A stretch of DNA of 64,000 bases from Volvox africanus (lineage: Eukaryota > Chlorophyta > Chlorophyceae > Chlamydomonadales > Volvocaceae), in assembly GCA_030268105.1 (NCBI GenBank), contig BSDZ01000101.1, forward strand, positions 1,178,001-1,242,000, read 5' to 3'. The notes under the pieces were generated by a model. That model made no database searches and was not told the DNA's origin. It saw only the letters and a list, made by a program, of their open reading frames with translations. Every line of letters begins with the position of its first letter. Position 1 is the first letter of the stretch. Below, in pieces: positions 47,948 through 59,308 of this stretch. The position numbers and the translations under genes are program-made.

Positions 47948-49398
47948 TCAAACATCGCCAACACCCTCCAATTCGGGTAGTTGAGAACTTTCCCCCAAGT
48001 CACTCCCTGTGGCGCCGCCCTGGTCACCACCTGCACCACTGCCACTTGAGGTGCTGTCAGCATCAGCCAGGAACCGGCACAGGATTTCGTTGTCGCCATA
48101 GCAAAGTGCAGGTACCTCCGATTTATTGACCCAGCCCTGTTTAACGGCGAACATGAATGCCCGCTGTGCATGGACAAATAGTGCCGCATCAGATGGCTGG
48201 TTGATGCCCGCCGCTGAAAGCTTCTTCTGGTAAAACTCCCCCCACATGACCTTCTTGAGTTTCGCACTTTTTCCACTGCTAGTGCTGCCACCGGCAGCAG
48301 TCATGTCTGCATCTGAGCGGTACTCAAAAGCGACAAATCTTGAAGGTGACTTCTTCAGCAGGAAGACCTGCGGAGCAGTACGGGAGTTTGGACATCAAGA
48401 ACATCAACCTGTCACAATCGGATTTTGATGCTCCGATTTATATACATGCACCCAGGCAGCGTAGCCTTCCTGGAAGATCACTGACGTTCCCGATAGGAGG
48501 TATGGGTTCGAATCGCATCGCTATCACCACGGGTCGTTCGAGGCTTGCGGCAACCTATGGGTAAGTGGTGGCATGCCCATCATCAGAAGGGTAGGAGCCG
48601 TGGATGGGGAGACATTGGACAAGAAAGCCCATCTGAAGTTGGACAAGAAATTGATCGGAGACTACTAAGAAAGCATGGCGAAGCCGAATCTCGCACGAGA
48701 CTAATAGATGCAGAACTCCCAAGCGGCTGAAGCGGGTCGTAGGGGGCTTATTACCCTCCACCAGGACAATGGGTGCCGCAAGCTCAGGGTGCCATGTGAT
48801 AGTGCGTGACATCGAAGGTGCAGATTTCAGGAGGCTTGGTGTATATATACAGGAGCACCCGACTCTGGCAAGATGCAAGATCGGGTCGTGTCCCACAGCG
48901 AGAGTGGGGCATGTGGCCAACGATAATGGTTCAACATTCATCGAAGAAGATGGACGATCAACCGGGAGATATGGAGTATGGAGTATAGGGAGTCCGTGAA
49001 GTGTACCCCCTCAGTGCCGTCTCCCCCTTAACACACGCCAGGCTTCGGCCGGAGTAATGTAATAATTACCATAAACAATAACCCAAGCTGGTGGCAGCAC
49101 CCACCCAAGCTTGGCCCCAAGGATCTCAAACCCAAGATGATCTCAAACCCTCCTGGGATCTCACCTTGTGGTGCACTGGAAGGACCTGCATCCAGCAGGA
49201 CAAGGCAGCCAGCAAATAAACATGGTGTGCAGCAACCTCACTGATGTATGGGGTCGGCAAGCCATGTCTGCAACAGTGAAGTTTGATAGATTAACTTGAC
49301 CAACCCACCGTGATCTCGAAGTTGTCAAATGCAGCCTCTATCTTCTTCTGCATGAAGAGGATGTTGCTTGGCGCATTGCAATCCAAGTCCAGATTGTC
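47948..49398 (-). CDS. Unidentified gene, two exons
   Basis: Two minus-strand exons with phase-0 ends: 49309-49398 (DNLDLDCNAPSNILFMQKKI and following residues) and 47948-48367 (139 codons plus stop). The last exon starts VFLLKKSPSRFVAFEYRSDA. It continues with a lysine-rich helix, KLKKVMWGEFYQKKL, and a block AALFVHAQRAFMFAVKQGWV. It ends in a Ser/Gly/acidic-rich tail closing with ELEGVGDV. I know no family with these motifs. The exons are compatible in phase, but one or more exons could lie between them in 48368-49308. It borders the retrotransposon nest, and its 5' part may have been displaced by it. No signs of transposase or polymerase. Confidence 0.45.
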
Positions 49399-49699
49399 CT
49401 GCAACACACAAAAATGCAAGGTGGTATTCATTGGCAAGCCCACTGTTATAGGTGTACAATGTACGGCACAAACATATACACACAACTACAACTTCAAACA
49501 GCATACGCTCACCCCTCTTGAGAGGTGTTTTCAGTAGACAAAAAGGAATGTCACCCATGGGTGATTACAGGGCAGCACATATGGTATGTTGAGAACACAT
49601 ATGAATTGTCAGTTAGGACAAGAATTATTACATGATGCTACGGTGCTCATCAGACACTGCACACATTTGCAGTTCCCTTGCACATTGGGCAAACCTCTC

Positions 49700-49845
49700 T
49701 GTTGTATCTCTCCTTCTTCACTCATGGACTAAATCTGCACGTCTGAGTGTTAGATTCTAGTGCCGGGTGCTCATGAACAGCAAAGCACTCAGATGCGAGC
49801 AATGTGACAACGGAAGACTTCAGAGCAAGGAAAGATTCAACTTAC
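49700..49845 (-). repeat. Truncated LTR of element A
   Basis: It starts TGTTGTATC and follows the first about 145 bp of the B-family LTR at 51133, with many substitutions. It then passes abruptly into reverse-transcriptase sequence, so the rest of the LTR and the 3' half of pol are missing. Confidence 0.7.
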
Positions 49846-51132
49846 AAAAAGCAGTTTTCGGAATGTCAGAGGCAGCGATGCGAATCTGATTATACCCCTG
49901 TTGCAGGTCAATCGAAGAAAAGTAAGCAGAACCTTTCAGCTTATCAAGCAGGCCGTCAACGCGCGGCAAAGGGTAGCAATTTTCAACCATCGTCGCATTC
50001 AACCCCGGTAATGAATGCACATAAGTAAAGTCCCATCCTTCTTACCAACAAATAACATCGGGGCAGAATACGGGGATGTGCTGGGGTGAATCATACCCTT
50101 TGCGAGCAGATCCCTCACTTGCTGTTTCACCTCGTCCAACTCCAGTGGGCTTAACCTGTACATAGGTTGTGAAACAGGTTGTGCTCCAGGCACAAGAGGG
50201 ATTGTATGGTCAACAGTGCGCATAGGTGGGAGCCCAGGGATGTCACGAAAGACATCGGCATAATTTTGCAAGAGGGCTTCGACCTCAGAATCCTTCACAA
50301 GAGACTGTGCGGCGGTAGCATTTGGTTGCACCCGAGGCCTCACAAGCAATCCGGCACCTTTCCTTATCATTCGATCAACTTCTTTGCGCCCTATAAGCTT
50401 GGGTTCTTCAGTTCGTTGGGCCAAGCGAAATTAACCATAGGCTCCGCAACAGTTCTGCCCTCCTCCGGTGCGACATCTTGTTACGACAGGAAAGGTACCT
50501 TAGTTGATAGGGCCCCTTTTGCACAGTGGCCGATTGTGCTGGACTCCTTATCGATGCACGCGCGGTACTGTCGTTATGTCATAGGACCCCAATGTACCGA
50601 TAGTGCCGCCTCTGAGAGGCTCTGTTGCACGTACAATTGGACCTTTCCACATAGAGGGCCTATTGATAGGCTAAGGGTGATTCTGCCCACGATGGGATGC
50701 TCACCCCCTTCGGCGGGGTAACCTGTGAATGATTTGACGACTGTGGGGTCGACCCCACCATGTTCATCTCTGCCACTGAGATAAAGTCGTCGCTGGCACC
50801 CGGATACATAAGTGCCTCAATCATTCGACCAACAAAGTCAACATCAAAAACGGAAACACGATTAACTGTTGGAGTCGACTCCACAGACAACAAAATGTTC
50901 CCAGGACGGGTTCGAAAATAACAATATCCGTCACAGGAATTTCATATCATACGTCAAAAGCATAGGATAACCCCGGCAACGGGACCGGGGATCCCACCAC
51001 ACCCACACCATTAAACAAAACGGTGCCCGACTCGAATCAGGGAACACGTTGCATACCTCTAGCAAAATGGTAGCCCTACATTGGCTGTGAAACGTTAGCA
51101 ACACACATGCAGCAGTGTCCGGACATTGACGT
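49846..51132 (-). pseudogene. Element A: Ty3/gypsy protease-RT remnant
   Basis: This minus-strand remnant matches the protease-to-RT part of elements B and C. From high to low coordinates it shows a degenerate protease with PGASDDFISV (the catalytic DTG has become YPG), the linker DIPGLPPMRTVDHTIPL, RLSPLELDEVKQQVRDLLAK and VGKKDGTL. The fingers follow, [19 protein letters not shown]. It breaks off before the YxDD palm motif, where it joins the truncated LTR. Frameshifts and stops split it into at least four frames. Its gag side is interrupted at 51132 by element B, so the remainder lies outside the window. Non-functional. Confidence 0.85.
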
Positions 51133-51947
51133 TGTTGTATCCTTCCTTCTTCGATCATGCACTGAATCTGCACGTCTGGATGTTAGCTGAGTGCACACCA
51201 AGCTTACGAACAGCAAGGCGATCCAATGCGAGCAAAGTGACAGCGGAAGACTCAATAATAAGGAAAGATCCAACTTACAATAGTCTTCGTTTACAAATCA
51301 GTAGATGGCCGTCAGACCCCACGGGCAATGTTCATCATCCGGCTGGAGATGATATGCTGGAATAGCTCAGGCCGAATATAAGTGAGTATAACGTATGTAT
51401 GCGAATCAGATGGAGTTAAGTACATGAGTACTTGATTCAAAGTAGCATTAAGCCGACTTCGGTCTCTAGGCGGCCGTCCTCACACCTATCACGTCGCGAT
51501 ACCGATGTGCAGTACAGGTCTCACTGGATTCTGATCTCAGGTGTGAGTACCTTCGTAGCACTGTTCCGAATATTGCGTAAACCGTGATATTAATGGATGC
51601 AACGCATGCAATATGGGAAGGTCCGAATATCGATATTCGGTTGCCGACTCAACCATCGCGATCGTCGCATTCTCGCATACGCGTATGGTTTATGACACAG
51701 ATGAGGTAATAGCATTTAAAGTATTATTACGTGGGATATTATGCCAACGGATAGGTCGCGCATTAATTATCAGCCTCGAGTCAAACATGTTGACCGACAG
51801 CGTGATGTCGTAGATGATAATGCGACATGTCTGATTAGCTAGATATACTCGAATATATCATGCTAATATAATTATATCATGCTTCACAATGCTCGAATGG
51901 ATTGCGGTCTACTTCGGTGCAAACGGTGATCGAACCGGCGTACAACA
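51133..51947 (-). repeat. Element B 3' LTR (about 815 bp)
   Basis: It runs from TGTTGTATCC to CGTACAACA, with TG..CA ends. A polypurine tract for the minus-oriented element follows (the plus strand reads ATCCCCCC at about 51951). The left flank 51128-51132 is GACGT, the expected target duplication; its partner lies beyond the window. It contains a perfect 18-bp palindrome at 51623-51640. Confidence 0.85.
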
Positions 51948-53362
51948 ACTATCCCCCCTCCCGTATGCAGCATCCTCGCTGCATCGAACAGCATCGACTG
52001 CAGAGATCATTGGGTTTGTGTGGCACGTAGACGAGCTTCCTCCAATTGGGGCTTCATCTCTGGCGAGAAATTACGCGTCGGCTCCCAAGAGTTGTGCTCG
52101 CTAGAATAGCCAGTCCACTTGACCAGATATTCGTGCACCTTCCGCTTTTGTCGCTGTTGACCTACACGACGAACCCGATAATCCAGTATTCACTCCACAT
52201 CATACACCTTTTGCTTGCCTGCGATCCAGGTCTCGGGACCGGGGTCCATTACTGCAGGGGCATCGGTGTCGTTTGGGCGCTGTGCCGCGATAAGGATGGA
52301 TGAGGGAGATATGAAACGTGGGGTGAATATTCATGTCAGAGGGTAGAGATAGCTCCACAGCTACGTTCCCTACCATGCGAACAACGGGATAAGGACCAAT
52401 CCAACGCGGTAATAATTTTCGGGAACCGTTGGCGAGCGAACGCAGGTTCTTAGTGCTCAATAATACCATTTGTCCCACCGAAAATGTTACGTCTCGTTTG
52501 AATTTATTATAGTAGTCCGTCGTCCATTGTTGTGCCGCGTCCAAACATGCCTTCGCGTCTGTCATGCGGGATAGGAAGACTTGGCAAAGGTTTTAGCCGC
52601 CGGAATATTTATCTCCAACTCTCGCCACACGGGTAGCATAGGATGGAATCCATAATTCAGAAAGAAGGGGTTTTGACCTGCTGAGCGGTTAACAGCATTG
52701 TTAAGCGCGAATTCTGCCGAAGTTAGAAATGTATCCCAAACGGAGGGTGTGCGTCCCACGAAATTCCTCATATCGCCCAGCGTGCGGTTTGTGCGTTCGG
52801 TTTGCCCATCGGATTGTGGATGATATGCTGTGCTCAAAGGAACACGCATACCGACGAGTTCACATAGCGCTTCCCAAAACTTAGACGTGAATTGACCGCC
52901 GCGATCAGATATCACATTTTTTGGAACGCCATGCAATCATACCACGTTATCGAAAAATAATCGTGCTGTTTGCTCGACGGTGCAAGACGAGGTGCAGGGG
53001 GCTAAGTGAACCATCTTGGTCAAGCGATCGACCATAACGAACACCGGGTCGTATCCCCCCTCAGTTTTGGGCAGCACGACTACGAAGTCCATAGAAACAC
53101 TTTCCCAAGGGGCATCTGGTATAGGTAAAGGTTGTAACAAACCCTGGCCCTTACCGGATAGTGCTTTGTTGCGCTGACATAAACTGCACCTTTGCACGAA
53201 GTTTTCCGCATCCTTCACCACGCACGGCCACCAGAATGAGCGTTGCACTAGCTCTGCCAATCGCGTGCTTCCAGGATGTCCTGCTAACGGATCCTCGTGG
53301 AACTGAGCAAGAATATCGTAGCGCAAAGCGTCGTCGTTTGGCACGACGATGTGTGTGGTCGA
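51948..53362 (-). pseudogene. Element B integrase and chromodomain, decayed
   Basis: This is the minus-strand 3' half of pol. It includes the zinc-binding HHCC part (GHPGSTRLAELVQRSFWW, CSLCQRNKALSGKG) and the DDE core (SMDFVVVLPKTEGGYD, NVISDRGGQFTSKFWEAL, HPQSDGQTERTNRTL). The GPYPVVRMVGNVAVELSL barrel follows, and a chromodomain-like end near 51990-52200 broken by stops. At least two frame changes (near 52565 and 52936) break it. It is continuous with the RT half at 54167 once the inserted solo LTR is disregarded. Confidence 0.85.
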
Positions 53363-54166
53363 TGTTGTACGCCGGTTCAATCATCGTTTACACCGAAGTA
53401 GGCTGCAATACATTCGAGCATTATGGAGCATGATATAATCATATTAGCATGATATATTCGTGTATATCTAGCTAACCAGGCACGTCGCATTATCATCTAC
53501 GACATCACGCTGTCGGTCAACATGTTTGACTCGAGGCTGATATTAATGCGCGATCTATCCATTGGCATATCTCACGTAATAATATTTTAAGTATTATTAC
53601 CTCATCCGTGTCATAAACCATACGCATATGCGAGAACGCGACGATCGCGATGGTTGGGCCGGCAACCGACATTTGGACCTTCGCATACTGCATGCGTTGC
53701 ATCCATTAATATCACGGATTACGCGGTATGAAGAGCAGTACTAAGAAAATACTCACACTTGAGATTGGAATCCAGTGAGACCTGTACTGCACATTGGTAT
53801 CGTGACGTGATAGGTGTGAGGATGGCCGCCTAGAGACCGAAGTCGGCTCGACGCTACTTTGGATCAAGTACTCGCGTACTTAACTCAATCTGATTCTATT
53901 ATATACGTTTTACTCATTTATATTCGGCCTGAGCTATTTCAGCATACCATCTTCAGCCGGATGATGAGCATTGCCCGCGGGGTCTGACAGCCGACTACCA
54001 ATCTGTAATCGAAGACTATTGTAAGTTGGATCTTTCCTTGTTGTTGAGTCTTCCGCTGTCACTTTACTCGCATTGAATCGCCTTGCTGTTCTTAAGCACG
54101 GTGCACATGTAGCTAACATCCAGACGTGCAGATTCAGTGCATGATTGAAGAAGGAAGGATACAACA
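53363..54166 (+). mobile_element. Solo LTR of the B family, inverted, with GTCGA target duplication
   Basis: It is the reverse complement of the LTR at 51133-51947, about 804 bp, with TG..CA ends. GTCGA stands on both sides (53358-53362 and 54167-54171), so this is a genuine insertion followed by LTR-LTR recombination. It cuts element B's pol between RNase H and integrase. Compared with the 51133 copy it has several substitutions and small deletions, one of which removes half of the central palindrome. Confidence 0.92.
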
Positions 54167-55752
54167 GTCGAACCATCCATCCGTAGCCATAAATTGTTGC
54201 GCTTGTGCAAATGTTTCACATTACTTGGCAAAGCGAACCACGGATCCACTTCATACGCCAATTTGAGTCGTTGCACAAGGTCCGCTGCTATCGGCACCTC
54301 CTGACTGCGCGAACGGGTAACTGGTGCTGCCAGGATGGCAGCGTGTAATGATGGATGTCGACTGAGGGCGTCAGCAATATTAATTCTGCCGGTGATATAC
54401 TCCCATGTACAGTCGAAACGAGATAGATACTCCATCCATCTGGCTTGTTGTCGGTTGAGCGTGGGGACACTCTGTAAGAACGTCAGCGGTTTGTGGTCTG
54501 TCTTCAGTGTAAAAGGGTGGCCCTCGAGGTAAGAGCGCCATTCCTTTAAAGCATGCAGGACTGCCAACAGCTCCTGCTCTCCGGTCGTGTATCGGGTCTC
54601 CGCACCCGAGAATTTCTTACTCATGAAGGCGATCGGTCGTCCTTCCTGCAGCAATACAGCGCCGCTTCCATGCAGGGAAGCATCCGATATTACTTCTACA
54701 CAAAACGGCAACGAGTAATCAGGGAAAGAGAGGGTAACGTCATCAGCGACGATTCGCTTGAGCTCTTTGAATGCTTGCTGGCACGTGGGTGTCCAGGCCT
54801 CGAGAGAAGCAAAACCTCCTTTCTTCGTCAGATTTGTAAGCGGGGCCGCAATAATGGAGTATTTATTAATAAACTTACAGAAGTAATTGGTCAAACCTAA
54901 AAACTGGCGTAGTTCAGTGAGGTTCTGAGGTGCGGGCCATTCGCAAACCACAGCTACCTTCCGTGGGTCCATCCTTACCCCAGTGGCCGACACGATGTGG
55001 CCCAAATACTCCACCTGAGGCTGCGCCCAAAAACATTTGGCGCGTTTAGCAAACAATTGCTCCCGCTTCATCACCTCAAGCACGAGCTCGAGATGCTTCA
55101 AGTGCTCCTCGCGCGTCTTGGAATATATTAAAATATTATCCAAATAACAAACGACAAACCTGTCAATGTACGGTCTGAACATGCGGTCCATCACTGCTTG
55201 AAATGTGGCGGGTGCATTAGTAAGTCTGAATGACAAGACCGTGTACTCGAAGTGACCAAAGGGGGTCCGAAAAGCGGTTTTCGGAATATCAGAAGCAGCA
55301 ATGTGTATCTGATTATACCCCTGTTGGAGGTCAATCGAGGAAAAATAGGCCGAGCCCTTCAACTTATCGAGCAGGTCATCGACACGCGGCAAAGGGTAGC
55401 GATTTTTAATTGTAGTCGCATTCAAGCCCCGATAATCAATACACATACGCAACGTCCCATCCTTCTTACCGACAAACAATATTGGTGCAGAATATGGCGA
55501 TGTGCTGGGCCGAATCATACCCTTTGCGAGCAGATCCCCCACTTGCCGCTTCACTTCATCCAGCTCCAACGGGCTTAACCTGTACATAGGTCGTGAAACG
55601 GGTTGTGCTCCGGGCACAAGAGGGATCGTATGGTCAACAGGTCGCATAGGTGGGAGCCCTGGGATGTCACCAAAGACATCAGCATATTTTTGCAGGAGGT
55701 CTTCGACCTCAAGATCCTTCACGGTGGACTGCGCGATGGTAGCATTCGATTG
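54167..55752 (-). pseudogene. Element B reverse transcriptase-RNase H
   Basis: A long minus-strand frame covers the RT and RNase H of a Ty3/gypsy element: [34 protein letters not shown] and TAFRTPFGHFEYTVLSFRL. The palm motif is CYLDNILIYSK, where active elements have YLDD, so the second catalytic aspartate is lost. The RNase H has EVISDASLHGSGAVLLQEG, TGEQELLAVLHALKEW and LKTDHKPLTFL. The frame is cut at its 3' side by the solo LTR and at its 5' side by element C, which entered just upstream of the DIPGLPPMRPVDHTIPL linker. Confidence 0.9.
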
Positions 55753-56576
55753 TGTTGTACCTCTCGTTCGCGTTTGCTCATAAGTATCTGCACGTCTGGA
55801 GACTATCGACACCGATGCGCGAGCACTTGCAAGTACAGCAAGGCAAGCGAGAGCAAACAGAGACAGCGGAAGACTTCAAGACGAAGAGAGATATAACTTA
55901 CAGTTTTATGGATCAGAACGATGCAATGGACGAAATCGCCGTCAGCGCCGGAAGCAAGCAATCATCACGCGGCGGTGATTAGCGAAGTTAAGGCTTAGCT
56001 CGGGCTAAGTAGAATAGTGTATAGAAATAGTGATTTAGAACACACGAGTGTTCTCCGGTATCGGATATCTTGTCTAGCTTAGCCGTCCTCGCATCTGTTA
56101 TACTCGCAGCATCGCAGTGCCGTACGATTCACATTAGGAGGCCGATCCTAGATGTGACAACCCTACTGCGTCTAGGCGATGTCTACGCATGATAACGTAT
56201 AAGCCTTTCCGGCATTCGCATGATGCAAGGGTCCGGATAACGATATCCGGTTGCAGGGCATGTATCGCGACGAGTGCGGCGCTCTCAACGTGTGCTATAA
56301 TGAAGTAATATTATATCAGATAATATTACTTATCGTTTCGTAGCACGAGCATAATGCGCACTTCCATGCTTCGGGCTTTCATGCATGCTAGGCGGATTTG
56401 CCATGATGCGATGTCGCGATGGATAATGACAACATGCCAAATGCATATATAAATGTACACGAATACATTTATATCATGCAGATTCATTCATATGTAATGC
56501 GTTCATCACAAAAGCACTTCGCCTCATAGGATCGCGTCGACCTACGCGTCGGCGGAAAATGAACCGTAGCACAACA
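55753..56576 (-). repeat. Element C 3' LTR
   Basis: An 824-bp LTR. It includes a hairpin at 56304-56330 (AGTAATATTAT, 5-nt loop, exact complement) and a near-palindrome at 56233-56250. It ends ACAACA beside the polypurine tract. Confidence 0.93.
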
Positions 56577-56592
56577 ATTATCCCCCCCCCCG
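56577..56592 (-). other. Element C polypurine tract
   Basis: The plus strand reads ATTATC followed by a run of ten C. On the element's coding strand this is a G-run ending at the 3' LTR, the usual primer site for plus-strand DNA synthesis. Confidence 0.8.
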
Positions 56593-56635
56593 TATGCAGC
56601 GTCCTCGCTGCATCATACAGCATCGACTGCAGGGG

Positions 56636-59308
56636 TCATTGGGCTTGCGTGGCACGTTTGCGGGCTTCTTCGAGCAGGGGTTTCATGTCCTGTGAGAAGT
56701 TGCGTGCCGGTTCCCATGAGTTGTGCTCGTCGGTATACCCTGTCCACTTAACCAAGTACTCGTGTACTGTTCGCTTACGTCGGTGTCGGCCCACACGACG
56801 CGCGCGATAATCTAACACCCGCTCCACATCGTAAAACTTCTGTTTACCAGCGATCCAGGTCTCGGGAACTGGTTCGATCGCTGCGGGGGCGTTAGCAGGC
56901 TCAGGGACGGGTTCCGTACTACGATACGGACGAACAAGCGATACGTGAAACGTGGGGTGAATGGTCATATCAGCGGGCAATGCAAGCTGCACAGCCACAT
57001 TCCCAACCATGCGCACGACAGGATACGGACCAATCCAGCGGGGTAAGAGTTTTCGGGATCCGTCGGCCAAGGAACGCAAGTTCTTGGTGCTTAGCAACAC
57101 GAGTTGCCCTTCCGAAAACGTCACATCCTGCTTGGATTTGTTGTAGTATTCCGTCGTTCGTTGCTGCGCTGCGTCCAAACACGACTTCGCGTCTGTGATT
57201 CGGGACATAAAAGACTTGGCAAAAAGTTTAGCAGCAGGCACGTTCACTTCCAACTCACGCCACACGGGTAGCGCGGGATGAAATCCGTAGTTAAGAAAGA
57301 ACGGACTTTTGCCTGTAGAGCGGTTAACAGCGTTGTTAAGCGCGAACTCTGCCACAGTCAAATACGTATCCCAGACGAGTGGTGTGCGACCAGCATAATT
57401 GCGCAACATATCACCCAACGTGCGGTTTGTGCGTTCGGTTTGACCATCAGTCTGCGGGTGATACGCCGTGCTCAGGTTGACGCGCATGCCAACTAGTTTG
57501 CAGAGTGCTTCCCAAAACTTAGACGTGAACTGTCCACCGCGGTCCGAGATCACATTTTTGGGAATCCCGTGTAACCGAACCACATTATCGAAAAACAAAC
57601 GTGCGGTTTGCTCAGCCGTGCAGGATGATGTGCATGGTGCTAGGTGAACCATCTTAGTCAGACGATCGACCATTACGAACACCGCATCGTATCCCCCCTC
57701 AGTTTTGGGCAGCGCGACTACGAAGTCCATGGAAACACTTTCCCAAGGCGCATCCGGGACAGGCAACGGTTGCAACAACCCATGGCCCTTACCGGACAAA
57801 GCCTTATTGCGCTGGCACAGACTGCATGTCTGGACGAAGTTCGCCGCATCCTTAGCCAAACGAGGCCACCAAAAGGAACGTTGCACCAAGTCGATCAATC
57901 GCTTGCTACCAGGGTGTCCTGCTAACGGGTCCTCGTGGAACCGCGCAAGGATGTCGTAGCGTAGCGCGTCGTCGTTCGGAACGACGATTTGCGTAGCTGT
58001 ACCCTCCGTCCGTAGCCAAAGGCCATTCTGCTTGCGAAGGTTTTCTACATTAGCCGGGTCCGCGAACCAGGCGTCTGCGCTGTAGGCAACCTTCAACCGC
58101 TCCGCGAGGTCCGTCGCGATCGGAACCTCCTCGCTACGCGGCCGCACGACGGGTGCTGCCAAAATTGCAGCGTGTAGCGACGGATGTCGACTGAGAGCAT
58201 CGACAATATTCAATTTACCAGAAATATACTCCCAGGTGCAGTTGAACCTAGCTAGATATTCCATCCACCTAGCTTGACGGCGGTTCAACGTTGGAACGCT
58301 TTGCAAAAACGTTAGGGGCTTATGGTCAGTCTTTAAAGTAAACGGGCGTCCCTCGAGGTAACAGCGCCATTCCTTTAAAGCATGCAGCACGGCCAGAAGC
58401 TCCTGTTCCCCGGTGGTGTAGCGAATTTCCGCACCAGAAAACTTCTTACTCGTGAAGGCGATCGGTCGCCCTTCCTGTAACAATACAGCGCCGCTTCCAA
58501 ATATTGAGGCATCAGACACTACCTCAACACGAAATGGCAACGAGTAATCAGGGAATGCAAGGGTGACATCTTCGGCAACGATTCGTTTGAGCTCTTTGAA
58601 TGCCCGCTGGCATTGCGACGTCCACGACTCGAGCGAAACGAAAACGCCTTTGCGAGTTAAGTTAGTAAGCGGGGCCGCAATGATGGAATATTTTTCAATG
58701 AACTTCCGGAAATAATTGGTCAAGCCAAGGAACTTACGCAGCTCCGTGAGGTTCTGAGGCGCGGGCCAATCGCGAACCACGGCGACCTTCCGCGGGTCCA
58801 TCTTCACACCGGTGGCCGACACAATGTGGCCCAAATATTCCACCTGAGGTTGCGCCCAAAAGCATTTGGCGCGTTTAGCAAACAATTGCTCCCGCCTCAT
58901 AACGTCGAGCACGAGCCGAAGATGCTCCAAGTGCTCCTCGCGCGTTTTAGAATATACCAAGATGTCATCCAGGTAGCAAACAACGAACCTGTCGATAAAC
59001 GGCCTGAACATTCGGTCCATAACCGCCTGAAACGTCGCAGGGGCATTAGTCAAACCAAATGATAGGACCGTATACTCAAAGTGACCGAAGGGCGTCCGAA
59101 AAGCGGTTTTCGGGATATCAGAGGCAGCGATGCGAATCTGATTGTAGCCCTGTTGTAAGTCAATTGAGGAAAAATAAGCCGAGCCCTTCAGCTTATCCAA
59201 CAGGTCGTCAACGTGTGGCAAAGGGTAGCGATTTTTCACCGTATTCGCATTTAACCCCCGGTAATCAATGCACATGCGCAAGGTCCCATCCTTCTTACCG
59301 ACAAACAA
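56636..59308 (-). CDS. Element C pol 3' frame: RT, RNase H, integrase, chromodomain
   Basis: An 890-codon frame with no internal stop. RT begins at [19 protein letters not shown] and keeps the catalytic YLDD in CYLDDILVYSK. RNase H shows VVSDASIFGSGAVLLQEG and LKTDHKPLTFL. Integrase has the HHCC zinc finger (CSLCQRNKALSGKG) and a full DDE core (SMDFVVALPKTEGGYD, NVISDRGGQFTSKFWEAL, HPQTDGQTERTNRTL). The C-terminal chromodomain includes YLVKWTGYTDEHNSWEP, the mark of chromoviruses, which directs integration to particular chromatin. Its ATG is only the first Met in the frame. The true pol begins upstream in another frame (59251-60666) because of a deletion near 59306. Confidence 0.92.
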   Translation of the reverse strand: MFVGKKDGTLRMCIDYRGLNANTVKNRYPLPHVDDLLDKLKGSAYFSSIDLQQGYNQIRIAASDIPKTAFRTPFGHFEYTVLSFGLTNAPATFQAVMDRMFRPFIDRFVVCYLDDILVYSKTREEHLEHLRLVLDVMRREQLFAKRAKCFWAQPQVEYLGHIVSATGVKMDPRKVAVVRDWPAPQNLTELRKFLGLTNYFRKFIEKYSIIAAPLTNLTRKGVFVSLESWTSQCQRAFKELKRIVAEDVTLAFPDYSLPFRVEVVSDASIFGSGAVLLQEGRPIAFTSKKFSGAEIRYTTGEQELLAVLHALKEWRCYLEGRPFTLKTDHKPLTFLQSVPTLNRRQARWMEYLARFNCTWEYISGKLNIVDALSRHPSLHAAILAAPVVRPRSEEVPIATDLAERLKVAYSADAWFADPANVENLRKQNGLWLRTEGTATQIVVPNDDALRYDILARFHEDPLAGHPGSKRLIDLVQRSFWWPRLAKDAANFVQTCSLCQRNKALSGKGHGLLQPLPVPDAPWESVSMDFVVALPKTEGGYDAVFVMVDRLTKMVHLAPCTSSCTAEQTARLFFDNVVRLHGIPKNVISDRGGQFTSKFWEALCKLVGMRVNLSTAYHPQTDGQTERTNRTLGDMLRNYAGRTPLVWDTYLTVAEFALNNAVNRSTGKSPFFLNYGFHPALPVWRELEVNVPAAKLFAKSFMSRITDAKSCLDAAQQRTTEYYNKSKQDVTFSEGQLVLLSTKNLRSLADGSRKLLPRWIGPYPVVRMVGNVAVQLALPADMTIHPTFHVSLVRPYRSTEPVPEPANAPAAIEPVPETWIAGKQKFYDVERVLDYRARRVGRHRRKRTVHEYLVKWTGYTDEHNSWEPARNFSQDMKPLLEEARKRATQAQ

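Noticed and set aside
55752..55982. Plus-strand 76-codon frame repeated at 62385-62615
   Set aside because: It lies inside the LTRs of element C, antisense to the element, and is duplicated only because the LTRs are.
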